Shown in pieces: positions 1-8,006 of a stretch of 64,000 nt of DNA. Location of the stretch: positions 106,252 through 170,251 of the forward strand of contig JARUHP010000006.1 of assembly GCA_030005635.1 (NCBI GenBank). Reading direction: 5' to 3'. The position numbers and the translations under genes are program-made. Position 1 is the first letter of the stretch; each line of letters begins with the position of its first letter. This stretch comes from Deltaproteobacteria bacterium IMCC39146. Lineage in GTDB: Bacteria > Desulfobacterota > Desulfuromonadia > Desulfuromonadales > BM103. Under the pieces are notes generated by a model, which was given only the letters and a program-made list of their open reading frames with translations, did not search any database and was not told the origin of the DNA.

Positions 1-630
1 GACCAGGATCGGATCGATCCCGAGGTGCGGTAGTGCGGCATGTGTCCCCTTACCAGAAATGATGATTTCGAAGTGATCCTCACACGCCATCACAGGCCCC
101 GGTCGTATAGCCAAGGTTCCGAGAGGAAGCGACGGCATGTTATGCATGCCATAGACAGCGTCAGCCGGAAAGCGTTTGAACAGACCATCGGCGAGCATTG
201 ACTTGGCGCCATAGCCAAGCTCTTCGGCAGGCTGGAAGATGAAATAGACAATTCCGTCAAAGTTACCTTTATTAGATAGGTGCTGTGCAGCACCGAGCAA
301 CATCGCCATATGACCATCGTGGCCGCAGGCATGCATCTTCCCGGTAGATTTCGAGCGATAGTCAAAACTGTTTTCTTCGACAATAGCCAGAGCATCCATA
401 TCGGACCGCAATGCAATGCTTCGCGACCCGTGGCCCCGCTTGAGGATGCCAACAACTCCGGTGCCACCGACCCCTGTGTGCACCTCGATATCAAGGCCTC
501 GCAGCAGTTCGGCAATAGTTGCAGCGGTACGCTGTTCTTCACAACCTAATTCGGGGTGCGCATGGAAGTCATGACGCCACTGAGTCATCATTTCATGGAG
601 ATAAGCTGTAGCTTGAGCGTGTTTGTTCAT
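1..630 (-). CDS. M20 family amidohydrolase, partial (C-terminus beyond left edge)
   Basis: Read directly on the minus strand from an ATG at 628-630; the frame stays open to base 1, so 210 codons are present and the C-terminal half is outside. The translation contains the classic M20D run: RSDMDAL (residues 76-82), GKMHACGHDGHMAM, FQPAEE, GMHNMP and the start of the dimerisation lid, GKGTHAALPHLGIDPI. The Cys-Gly-His-Asp-Gly-His and Pro-Ala-Glu-Glu motifs carry the metal ligands and the general base, so the visible part looks intact. Relatives hydrolyse N-acyl amino acids or hippurate in the cytoplasm; the substrate cannot be told here. It lies outside or at the far side of the AT-rich island that follows. 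The start is supported by conservation of the N-terminal EMMTQWRHDFHAHPELG motif; the ribosome site is weak. Confidence 0.9.
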   Translation of the reverse strand, partial: MNKHAQATAYLHEMMTQWRHDFHAHPELGCEEQRTAATIAELLRGLDIEVHTGVGGTGVVGILKRGHGSRSIALRSDMDALAIVEENSFDYRSKSTGKMHACGHDGHMAMLLGAAQHLSNKGNFDGIVYFIFQPAEELGYGAKSMLADGLFKRFPADAVYGMHNMPSLPLGTLAIRPGPVMACEDHFEIIISGKGTHAALPHLGIDPILV

Positions 631-1095
631 ATCAACAATCCCAAAATAGGCAAAGATCAAAAAGTGACTTTAAACCAACGTTTTAAATTTTACCGCAACC
701 CTCAAGAATAAATTCTGCAAAGATGGTCGTTGCAGGTGTTTATTTATTCAAATAACAAAACAACAGCGCCGAATTTAGTTTTTCATGGAGTAAGTGCCCT
801 GCCGACAATAAACCAGTACAACTCTGCCTGAAAATGAGAAAGAAAGAAAACAGACACTTTCATTACAGGCAGGCATAGTTACAATTTATGACATCAAACG
901 TCGCCTAAAGCCTAATTGTCGCTCGTCTGATATTTTGTGTTATTGAAATTTGAAGGCCGTCTGAAGCCAAAAGGCAGTAATTCCTGGAACTCCTGCCGTT
1001 GACACACTTTGAAAATTCTCAGAAATTCTCTCGAACTGATCTACGGGCTGATTATTGACAGAAATGAACAATTATTACTGACCCTGATAAACAAG

Positions 1096-1125
1096 AAAAC
1101 GCCCCAGAGTTTCCCAGGGCGTTTT
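1096..1125. terminator. Hairpin, terminator-like
   Basis: AAAACGCCC at 1096-1104 pairs perfectly with GGGCGTTTT at 1117-1125 around a 12-base loop. A T-rich flank exists on both strands, so it could end transcription in either direction. It is isolated from any clear gene; the nearest upstream gene end is outside the window. Confidence 0.5.
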
Positions 1126-1286
1126 ACGTTCAATTCTTTCTGCGTGACTCCCGTCGTGGGAATCTGTATCGGATCACCCAACTACTATGATCCGGGCTTT
1201 ATCTACTTTTAAATTGATTGGGTTTTTCCTAAGTGGCCTGGCGGATCAGAAACTAGCATATAATCTTCCTCCTTAATCCTTATAGA

Positions 1287-1346
1287 CCTCTTGTGCTATT
1301 GAGGTAATTTCACTATAGCACAAAAGCCAATTTGAGATACAAGAGG
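1287..1346. repeat. Nested inverted repeats near the left side of the island
   Basis: TTGTGCTAT (1291-1299) is repeated inverted as ATAGCACAA (1315-1323), 9 bp perfect with a 15-base spacer. An overlapping outer pair, CCTCTTGT (1287-1294) and ACAAGAGG (1339-1346), could form an alternative stem. Two mutually exclusive pairings sharing one arm may be a regulatory or recombination structure, but there is no flanking gene to assign it to. Confidence 0.4.
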
Positions 1347-1740
1347 GGTCGGCCAGACTTTATCAGGCGACCATCATTTTGCGTATTAAAGAGCTTACTA
1401 AATACCTCTATCAATAATAAGCCGGTTGTTACTTACCTTGATATATTGGAATGAATTTGATGCAGATAAGACTCTGGATATTTGCGAGATGATTTTTACT
1501 GAAAATCCTCCCACATTGTTTTGATGCGTTCAGATTGGCTGAAAAGCTAATTTACTGCAAACCCTGACTTCTAAGAAAATCTGCTGATAAACTCTTATTG
1601 AGTTCGACTGAATCTGACAATGACTGTCAGACAAAGCTTGAGCTACTAAAAATAATGCCATTTTGATATTCCAAAATTTATGATGTCCGAGGCAGATCTT
1701 TTAACACCGCATTCGGTGCCTTGTCCGATGCAATGTTTGG

Positions 1741-2084
1741 CTAGTCATTGATTATACTTTCTATGATGTCAAAAGCTGTCACAAAACCAGAGGGAGCACT
1801 GTCTGCTCCATGCTCACAGATCCAATTACACATATTACCTTTTTCGTCATTGTTTACGGACTTTAAGGCTGGAGTATTTGTTTCTACACCCCGATTTTTT
1901 TTCAAAGACGCTTCCGCTTTTCTGACCAAATTCCTCCCCTAGAAGCCTTAATGCCTTTTTCATTGAGGTGTTTTGCAAGCTCCTCATAGGTCATAATTCC
2001 AAATTCGAGCTGCAAATTAATTGTCTCCGCAAAAATTCTCTCTCCAAATGCATCTGCTTTTTTTTGAGCGAGCCTCATTTAATT
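1741..2084 (-). pseudogene. Decayed C-terminal fragment of a serine recombinase-like gene
   Basis: No single frame covers it. Reading leftwards on the minus strand, LNEARSKKK (2084 to about 2058) continues only after a one-base shift as ADAFGERIFAETI, then MTYEELAKHLNEKGIKASRG, and then, after a second shift near 1925, as KAEASLKKNRG down to a stop at 1741. The middle part resembles the helix-turn-helix tail of large serine recombinases (a K-ADAFA...I...L....IA..LN..GI.T.RGG.W pattern). I infer a dead recombinase copy with at least two frameshifts; the catalytic N-terminal domain is missing. It is separate from the intact recombinase at 4933-5556 and could be a relic of an earlier integration module of the same element. 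The 62-codon frame at 1741-1929 is not an independent gene. Confidence 0.45.
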
Positions 2085-2227
2085 TAAGTGTTTTTGTTTT
2101 TATATCAGCAACATAGAACGAAATGTCACCAATCCACTAAGAGGAAACCCCTGAATTATAAGTATTACTAAAGGAACTCATCATTCGCTGAACTCAAGAA
2201 CGGTCACGCAGGATGAATTCCACGAGA

Positions 2228-2252
2228 AAAAAATTGGCGTTCTCAATTTTTT
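2228..2252. terminator. A/T-rich hairpin upstream of the primase gene
   Basis: AAAAAATTG (2228-2236) pairs with CAATTTTTT (2244-2252) around a 7-base loop. It sits 55 bases before the primase-helicase start, so it may be a weak terminator insulating that gene or part of its promoter/leader region. Confidence 0.35.
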
Positions 2253-2307
2253 AAGTAACTGGAAAGTAGAATGCTCTTACATCAAACAATACAAAAGGAG
2301 AAAAAAT

Positions 2308-4398
2308 ATGAAACAACAAGATGTTATGGAAAACCTCACAAAAAGGCAGTGGTATTTTTTTGCACTGCGGGAAAACGACAAAAGGCCCCAAGGGAAGGGA
2401 TGGCAAGAAACCGCAACTACTGATCAGACAGCAATCCAGGCGATCCTAAATTCCGATTTAAATATCGGTGTTATGACCGGAAAACAATCGGGCATTTTTG
2501 TACTTGATATCGATTGTAAAAATGATGCTGGCGGATTCGAGTCACTAAGAGAACTGGAAAGCAAACACGGCACTCTGCCACCCACATACACCGTTATGAC
2601 ACCATCAGGTGGGATGCATTACTACTTCAAGTTCCCAGAGAAACAAGAAATTAGAAACTCGGCGGGGAAAGTTGGTAAGGGCATAGATATTCGCGGTAAT
2701 GGAGGATATGTCGTTGGCTGTTCATCAACCATTGATGGAAATGAATATCATCGCGCAGATGGGACACCAGATCATGTGGTAGATGCGCCTGAATGGCTAC
2801 TGAAGCTCTTGAATGCCCCGAAAAAATCTACGGCAATTAAGCCAAATTCTGGCACTGTTATCAATTCGATAGGGTCTCAAGTGAGTAACGGAATCACTCA
2901 AGGGTCGAGAAACGATTCTATCTTTAGGCTTGTCTGCTCGTGGATGGCGAATGGATACCCATATGAAACGATTAAACAGATGGCGTTGATTGAATCTCAA
3001 AAGTGTGATCCGCCTTTGGAGGAGCCTGAAGTAATTTGCTGCGTCGACAGTGCCTTTGGCCGATATAAACTAGGGAACCCACTTCAGAGGGCAGTTGAAG
3101 AAATCAACAGCAACCATTTTTTTGCAATGTATAAGGGGAAAGCCTTCATTGTAAAGGAAATGACTATAGAGGAGCCATTAGAAGAGCGCCTGCAATTCAT
3201 GAAATCTCATGATTTCAAAACATTTATGGCAAATAAGAAAATTGAGATTGACGGAAAAATCAAGTCCCTTGGTGATTTATGGATAACGAGTGAAGATAGA
3301 CGTGGATACGACAGGATTACTTTTAGACCAGAAGGTTGTAAGAATTCTGAGTATAACCTCTGGCAGGGATTTACGTGCGAGCCCAATAAAGAGGGGGACT
3401 GCTCATTGTTTTTGGAGCATATCAAGGACAATATCGCTGACGGCAATATGGATCTATATAACTACATGGTGGCTTGGATGGCCAATATTATTCAAAATCC
3501 AGCTAAGCGGGCAGGTGTAGCTTTAGCACTTATTGGTGAGCAAGGTTGCGGGAAAAGCATATTTGTGAACCAATTCGGCAAAATGTTTGGAAGACACTAC
3601 AAACATATCAGTAATATCAAACAATTAGCTGGAAACTTCAATGGACATCTCCAAGATGCTATTTTAGTAAACTCTGATGAATCGACCTGGGGTGGGGATA
3701 AGGAATATGAATCTCAGCTGAAGAGAATGATCACCGAGGACACGATAGTTATCGAACGAAAAGGTATCGATGCGTCCGAAGTGAAGAACTACATCAATAT
3801 CATTATGACCAGCAATAATGACTGGCTTTTTAATGCTGCCCCAGAAGAGCGCCGATACTGTGTCATGTACGTAAATAATAACAGGAAGCAGGACAGAGCT
3901 TACTTTTCGAAGCTGATAAATCAGCTTGATAATGGCGGACGAGAAAAATTGCTGGCCATCCTCCAAGAGTATGATCTAAGCGGTATAGATCTGACCAAAA
4001 TTCCAGCAACTAAAGCCCTTTTGGATCATAAAATTGAATCTTTACCTCCGGTTGGGAAGTTCTGGTATGAAACCCTCAAAAAAGGTTACTTCGGGAACCA
4101 ATCAACGGGATTTGAGCAACATCAAGATTGGAATGGTGGGTCAATCAAATGTGAGCTATTGTTCAATTTTTACGTCGATTTCTGTAAGACTACCAGCATT
4201 AAAAATTACTCCACGAGTGCTGAGTTTGGCAAAAAATTAAGACGCTTAGGCCCTGAAAAAGTGGAGAAAAGCAAAAAAAGCTCAGGGAATAGTAGAGTCA
4301 ACTACTATGGCTTTCCGACCATTGAGGAGTGTCGAACTGAATTTGAAAATAAGCTAGGATATCCCATTTTATGGGAGGAGTGGTATCCTACCAACTGA
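2308..4398 (+). CDS. Bifunctional primase-polymerase / SF3-type helicase (replication protein of the island)
   Basis: 696 residues. Residues 15-170 are an archaeo-eukaryotic Prim-Pol domain: metal-binding LDID (Asp67, Asp69), then PSGGMHYYFK with His104. The central part (about 200-255) resembles the primase C-terminal linker. Residues 375-530 are a D5/DUF5906-like superfamily 3 ATPase: Walker A GEQGCGKS (410-417), a Walker B-like ILVNSDES with Asp457/Glu458, and sensor-1 IIMTSNND (Asn503). Such two-domain proteins initiate and unwind DNA for phages, satellites and plasmids. The start follows AAAGGAG with good spacing. It is the first gene of the island and is followed at once by the paired inverted repeats at 4415-4535, a natural place for its origin. 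The product is full length with all key residues, so the element may still be able to replicate. Confidence 0.9.
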   Translation: MKQQDVMENLTKRQWYFFALRENDKRPQGKGWQETATTDQTAIQAILNSDLNIGVMTGKQSGIFVLDIDCKNDAGGFESLRELESKHGTLPPTYTVMTPSGGMHYYFKFPEKQEIRNSAGKVGKGIDIRGNGGYVVGCSSTIDGNEYHRADGTPDHVVDAPEWLLKLLNAPKKSTAIKPNSGTVINSIGSQVSNGITQGSRNDSIFRLVCSWMANGYPYETIKQMALIESQKCDPPLEEPEVICCVDSAFGRYKLGNPLQRAVEEINSNHFFAMYKGKAFIVKEMTIEEPLEERLQFMKSHDFKTFMANKKIEIDGKIKSLGDLWITSEDRRGYDRITFRPEGCKNSEYNLWQGFTCEPNKEGDCSLFLEHIKDNIADGNMDLYNYMVAWMANIIQNPAKRAGVALALIGEQGCGKSIFVNQFGKMFGRHYKHISNIKQLAGNFNGHLQDAILVNSDESTWGGDKEYESQLKRMITEDTIVIERKGIDASEVKNYINIIMTSNNDWLFNAAPEERRYCVMYVNNNRKQDRAYFSKLINQLDNGGREKLLAILQEYDLSGIDLTKIPATKALLDHKIESLPPVGKFWYETLKKGYFGNQSTGFEQHQDWNGGSIKCELLFNFYVDFCKTTSIKNYSTSAEFGKKLRRLGPEKVEKSKKSSGNSRVNYYGFPTIEECRTEFENKLGYPILWEEWYPTN

Positions 4399-4414
4399 TA
4401 GATAGCTTATTTAA

Positions 4415-4535
4415 CCAATGATGGGGATAAGTGTCACAGGAGTCATAGGTGTTTGTAATTTATAAAAAATTATTATACCTAAAAAACCTTATAGGTATGA
4501 AAAATGCTGTATCTGCTGTGACACCCCCCCATTGG
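4415..4535. repeat. Paired inverted repeat with inner hairpin, candidate replication origin or bidirectional terminator
   Basis: Left arm 4415-4439 contains CCAATG, a GGGG run and GTGTCACAG; right arm 4516-4535 contains CTGTGACAC, a C run and CATTGG. Arms are inverted with a 76-base AT-rich spacer. Inside, ATACCT (4475-4480) and AGGTAT (4493-4498) form a second small stem. The structure lies between the 3' ends of the convergent primase and 4537-4848 genes. It could simply terminate both, but the GTGTCACAG boxes at both ends and the AT-rich middle are also what an initiator-binding origin next to its replication gene looks like. Confidence 0.5.
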
Positions 4536-4536
4536 C

Positions 4537-4848
4537 TTAACCTTTTCTGCTCCCTTTGTATAACGATTTATCGCCAGTTGTTGCAGCAATATTGAGAAGC
4601 AAAAGAGATGATAGTAACCTCAATAAATCCCCGGCTACATCAAGCTTGTCCTTTACATCTGAACTTCCCTTCATTTTCGACAACCGATTATTGACCTTCT
4701 GTATAATCGCTTTCGAAACGGACAAGTAAAAAATATCTGCTTTTACCGCTTCAGATAACGATTCTAATTCCCCATTGCTAAAGTCATCAATTTCCAATAA
4801 TAATTCTGAAAGCTCCTTATTGAGCATTTCATAGTCAGCAAACCTCAT
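4537..4848 (-). CDS. Small hypothetical helical protein of the island
   Basis: 103 residues from the ATG at 4848. The frame also has a TTG nine bases earlier, but AAGGAG lies 9 bases before the ATG and directly against the TTG, so the ATG is preferred. The protein begins MRFADYEMLNKELSELLLEI, looks wholly alpha-helical, acidic in the first half, with a leucine-rich stretch (LLRLLSSLLLLNIAA) near residues 76-90 and a basic tail KGSRKG. I recognise no family. It is convergent with the primase gene and lies upstream-to-downstream in the same direction as, but after, the serine recombinase (85 bases away), so the two may share a transcript. It could be a regulator or accessory protein of the element; nothing in the sequence decides. 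Confidence 0.6.
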   Translation of the reverse strand: MRFADYEMLNKELSELLLEIDDFSNGELESLSEAVKADIFYLSVSKAIIQKVNNRLSKMKGSSDVKDKLDVAGDLLRLLSSLLLLNIAATTGDKSLYKGSRKG

Positions 4849-4932
4849 TATTTCCAACTCCTTACAGCTCTTAAGCTGCTGTTTTTATAGATTTAATCTA
4901 TTTATAATTGGAAATAAAAAAGTGAATTGATG

Positions 4933-5556
4933 TCAACCCCCAATAGATACGTTAAGCTTTCTCGTTTGGATAAAGTTGTGGACAGTCCCACGGGAAACTT
5001 CAAGAATTTTTGCAATAGAGGAAATAGAGACTTTTTTAGCCAGAAAATCTGTAATTAATTCCTCTTTACCATCCAGTTTCGATTTACTCAAAGACCCTTT
5101 CGGGCGACCCAGCTTAACCCCAGCCGCTCGTTTTGCTTCAAGTGCTTGTTTTGTCCTTTGGGATATCAGGTCCCGCTCCAACTCGGCAAATAGCGACATC
5201 ATCGTAACCATGACTTTTGATTGCATATCGCCATTTTCAGTGAGAAGCATATTCTGTTTAATGATATGGATTTTGACTCCCATACCTACCACGTCATTGA
5301 TGATGTTCAGGACCTCTCCCGTACTACGTCCAATGCGTGAAAGTTCCGATACAATTATTTGATCGCCTTCGCGGAGTGAGTTGATCAGTGAGTCGATTTT
5401 GCGCTCTTTAGTGCTTTTACGGGAGGAAACTTCGATTTCAATAAACTCATCAATTCCCATATTGTTACGGTGGCAATAATCCAGAATTTCAAACTTTTGA
5501 TTCTGGAGGTCTTGGTGATTTGTGCTTACCCGAAGGTAACAAATAATTCGTCCCAT
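4933..5556 (-). CDS. Serine recombinase / resolvase-invertase family
   Basis: 207 residues, normal length for the small Hin/Tn3-resolvase class. The N-terminal catalytic domain starts GRIICYLRVSTNHQ, with the nucleophile Ser11 and Arg9 in the YLRVST motif; the LSRIGRSTGEVLNII stretch and the ELERDLISQRTKQALEAKR helix E are intact. A C-terminal helix-turn-helix (about 165-200: ISSIAKILEVSRGTVHNFIQ) binds the cross-over site. The start follows GGAG with a 6-base spacer. This is the only intact recombinase in the island; it could resolve multimers of a replicating form, invert a segment, or mediate integration. Resolvases of this size usually do the first two, so it does not by itself explain how the island entered comM. 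Confidence 0.92.
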   Translation of the reverse strand: MGRIICYLRVSTNHQDLQNQKFEILDYCHRNNMGIDEFIEIEVSSRKSTKERKIDSLINSLREGDQIIVSELSRIGRSTGEVLNIINDVVGMGVKIHIIKQNMLLTENGDMQSKVMVTMMSLFAELERDLISQRTKQALEAKRAAGVKLGRPKGSLSKSKLDGKEELITDFLAKKVSISSIAKILEVSRGTVHNFIQTRKLNVSIGG

Positions 5557-5622
5557 ATTCAGCTCCTGTCCTTGTAAGTCAATGTAATTATTAGATTATA
5601 TTATTTTGAACAGGAGGTGTAT

Positions 5623-5655
5623 ATGGATATATGCATATTTTTAGTATTCTATTAA
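5623..5655 (+). CDS. Ten-codon hydrophobic micro-ORF with ideal ribosome site
   Basis: AGGAGG at 5612-5617 is followed, five bases on, by ATG and a 10-codon frame reading MDICIFLVFY, then TAA. A TATATT hexamer at 5597-5602 could be the -10 element of its promoter, which would overlap the divergent recombinase promoter. Downstream, two stable hairpins (5700-5756) could end a transcript of about 150 bases. A perfect Shine-Dalgarno before so short a hydrophobic peptide suggests a leader peptide or a tiny membrane peptide, for instance of the type I toxin kind. There is no homology evidence and it may be chance. Confidence 0.3.
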   Translation: MDICIFLVFY

Positions 5656-5997
5656 CAGAGAAAACCTTGGTTTTCTTTGACTAAAATTAAGACAAACAAA
5701 AACCCCGAATCAAAAAATCGGGGTTTAGTCCACAGAAGCCCTGGCCGAAACCAGGGTTTACTTAATGTCACTACATTCGAGAATCAATAACGTCCGTTGA
5801 GTTAGTAGTTACTCAACTCTCGCTTGCACAAAGCTATTTTTGGGAATCAGGTAAAATATTTCTTCAATTTGCGTTTGGATGGATTTCTCTCTATAACAAG
5901 AATGTCGAATTAAAAAACTTTCGCGATTGATTTCTTTCAATGCCAATGAAGAGTCAAATCGTTACGTGATGAGTCTATTAAAATATTTGGGGGTCCT
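5656..5997. other. Intergenic region between the micro-ORF and the SIR2 gene
   Basis: Gene-free. It holds the tandem hairpins at 5700-5756 and then about 240 bases with no structure I recognise, which must include the promoter of the SIR2-domain gene. Confidence 0.5.
5700..5756 (+). terminator. Tandem hairpins, terminator-like
   Basis: AAACCCCGA (5700-5708) pairs with TCGGGGTTT (5718-5726); CCCTGG (5739-5744) pairs with CCAGGG (5751-5756). The first has a T-rich right arm. They separate the recombinase/micro-ORF region from the SIR2-domain gene and would stop read-through in either direction. Confidence 0.5.
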
Positions 5998-7566
5998 ATG
6001 AAAAATGACATTTTGCAGCGGCTGAAAATGTCAGACCATTTGCCGATGCTTTTTGTCGGTTCCGGCATATCGATGCGCTATCTCGGTCTGGAGAATTGGG
6101 AAGGGCTGCTACGAAAATTTGCAAGTCTTGCTAGGGATGATGAATATGCTTACGAAATCTACAATGAGCAAGCAAGGGGGCAGGAGTGTAAGGAAGGACT
6201 GCTACCGAAAGTTGCAGAACTGATCGAACGTGATTTCAACCTGCGCTGGCTTAAGGACGAGCAGTTCAAGGAGAACCGGACCCAATCAGCGAAAGAGATT
6301 GAACGTTCTGTTTCACCATTTAAGATCGAAATAGCGCGTTACATGCGGGATATAAGTCAAGAGCATAACCCTGAATATATTGCAGAGATTGACCTGTTCA
6401 AAAAGCTGGAAATGCGCAGCATTGGTGGCGTATTGACCACTAATTATGACACCTTCATTGAGGACCTTTTTCCCAGCTATACAATGTACACGGGCCAGGA
6501 AGAGCTGCTTTTTTCTACCCTGCATGGAATCTCCGAAATCTACAAAATCCATGGCTGCTGTACCACGCCTGAATCTATCGTTATCAATGAAGCCGACTAT
6601 AGCGATTTCTCAGAAAAGAAAGCCTACCTAGCGGCAAAAATCATGACAATCTTTCTGGAGCATCCCATCGTGTTTATGGGGTACTCCCTCTCCGACACCA
6701 ACATCGAAAATATTCTGAAATCGATTGTTAAATGCCTTTCAGAAGAAAATCTTGAACATATCAAAGAGCGGTTGATGTTTGTCGTACGAGCCAAAGAAGG
6801 CGAGGAAGAAGAGGTTTCCAGCTACAGTAAATCGTTCGAAGGTGGCAAATCGATTGAAATGACCCGCATCCGCCTGAAAAGCTATGAACCACTTTACCAG
6901 GCGCTGCTCGAGAACCAAGCAAAGTACAATGCCCCCATGCTGCGTCGTTTGAAACAGGATATTTACGAGTTGGTGTTGACGAATAAACCAACAAACAAAA
7001 TGCAAGTTGTGGGCCTTGAGGACGATCACCTAGATGATCTGGAAGTGGTCGTTGGTGTCGGAGTACTGGCGGATTTTGGGCAGCAGGGCTATATAGGTAT
7101 CACTGCAAGCGAGCTATACACCGATGTGGTCCTCGATAATCAGAATTGGGATGCGGAATCCATCATTTGGAAAGCGCTGCCAGATCTATTGCGGCACAAT
7201 AGCAATCTTTTGCCGATATACAAGTACTTGGCACAGTACGAAGGTGACCTTCCCGAAAAAGTTCAGTCAGTAAACGGCATTAATGACTTCGACAGTTTGC
7301 TGTCCAACACAATCATAAAAAACCGAGATAAGCACAAATGCAGGCAAGAGACGATTGCTACATTGTGCAGTCAACTTTCGGTCGAAAAGTGCCTGCAAGC
7401 AATTCCTTACTTAAAGAAAGAGAATATAGACATTCATGAGTTGCATGTTTTTTTGAAAAATATTCTGACTAATGACCCGGAGGCTTTTTTAAAATCCAAA
7501 CAGGGCTTTAAGACGGATCTGAAGCGGGTCATCAGAATTTTTGACTGGCTTAAGTACTATCCATAA
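5998..7566 (+). CDS. SIR2-domain protein, putative NAD-consuming phage-defence effector
   Basis: 522 residues. Residues 1-300 form a SIR2-like Rossmann domain: FVGSGIS (19-25) for the dinucleotide, VLTTNYD (145-151) with Asn149, IYKIHGC (181-187) with His185, and VFMGYSLSD (225-233). The Asn and His are the pair needed for NAD hydrolysis in bacterial defence sirtuins. The zinc ribbon of classical deacetylases is absent. Residues 300-522 are an uncharacterised C-terminal region, acidic around LEDDHLDDLEVVVG, probably a sensor or oligomerisation part. In Thoeris, DSR and SIR2-HerA systems such domains deplete NAD upon infection. Here it has no partner gene, and it is cargo of a mobile island, a usual setting for defence genes. 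The ATG follows GGGGGT. Sure of the fold, less so of the role. Confidence 0.85.
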   Translation: MKNDILQRLKMSDHLPMLFVGSGISMRYLGLENWEGLLRKFASLARDDEYAYEIYNEQARGQECKEGLLPKVAELIERDFNLRWLKDEQFKENRTQSAKEIERSVSPFKIEIARYMRDISQEHNPEYIAEIDLFKKLEMRSIGGVLTTNYDTFIEDLFPSYTMYTGQEELLFSTLHGISEIYKIHGCCTTPESIVINEADYSDFSEKKAYLAAKIMTIFLEHPIVFMGYSLSDTNIENILKSIVKCLSEENLEHIKERLMFVVRAKEGEEEEVSSYSKSFEGGKSIEMTRIRLKSYEPLYQALLENQAKYNAPMLRRLKQDIYELVLTNKPTNKMQVVGLEDDHLDDLEVVVGVGVLADFGQQGYIGITASELYTDVVLDNQNWDAESIIWKALPDLLRHNSNLLPIYKYLAQYEGDLPEKVQSVNGINDFDSLLSNTIIKNRDKHKCRQETIATLCSQLSVEKCLQAIPYLKKENIDIHELHVFLKNILTNDPEAFLKSKQGFKTDLKRVIRIFDWLKYYP

Positions 7567-7569
7567 AGC

Positions 7570-7625
7570 AAAAGAGCCCTCCTTACAGCAAGCAGTAACT
7601 GCTTACCTTAGGAGAACCCTTTTTG
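7570..7625 (+). terminator. Long imperfect hairpin downstream of the SIR2 gene
   Basis: AAAAGAGCCCTCCTTA (7570-7585) pairs imperfectly with TTAGGAGAACCCTTTTT (7608-7624), enclosing a near-palindrome AGCAGTAACTGCT, and is followed by TTTTG-TTTTA. It begins four bases after the stop codon. Confidence 0.6.
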
Positions 7626-7969
7626 TTTTACAAGTGTGGCACACACGCTGGTTAGCAAACAGTAACTGTTCACACCACCATAGCGCCGGTAACTGATGAG
7701 TAAACTTTACACGAATTAGTTATGTACGCAAGCAGGAAAACGATTTTGTATGCTTTGTGTAGACGTTTTCACTCGTGTTTAGGCCCGGAGACAGAATTTC
7801 CCCCGGTAGGCAGGCAGACATTGTGATGTCTCATATATGAATAATAGCGGTATCACAACTTAGAAGTGTCTAGCACTTTTACGAGCAAAACCAATCCCGC
7901 TAATTTCGCGTCCCACAAGTTGCCTGAAAAAGGGTCTTATAAGTTCAAGGACTCATGAGAATAGGAGAG

Positions 7970-8006
7970 AATCTGACATCGTCTGTTAGGTCAGATTCGG
8001 GCTTTT
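7970..8006 (+). terminator. Hairpin with T-run
   Basis: AATCTGAC (7970-7977) pairs with GTCAGATT (7990-7997), 8 bp perfect with a 12-base loop, followed by CGGGCTTTT. There is no plus-strand gene just before it, so it may end a small untranslated transcript or be left over from one. Confidence 0.4.

Larger units (their letters stand above)
631..1740. other. AT-rich intergenic stretch, no convincing gene
   Basis: About 1.1 kb with no reading frame I would defend. A 67-codon frame at 1009-1212 runs through a hairpin and shows no protein-like pattern or ribosome site. What can be seen are two inverted-repeat structures, at 1096-1125 and 1287-1346, listed separately. I looked here for the missing remainder of comM (see 8226-8330) on both strands and did not find it. 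The left boundary of the mobile island probably lies in or near this stretch, but no terminal repeat or target duplication could be recognised. Confidence 0.6.

Noticed and set aside
1009..1212. 67-codon frame as a gene
   Set aside because: It runs through a terminator-like hairpin, has no ribosome site and no protein-like composition.
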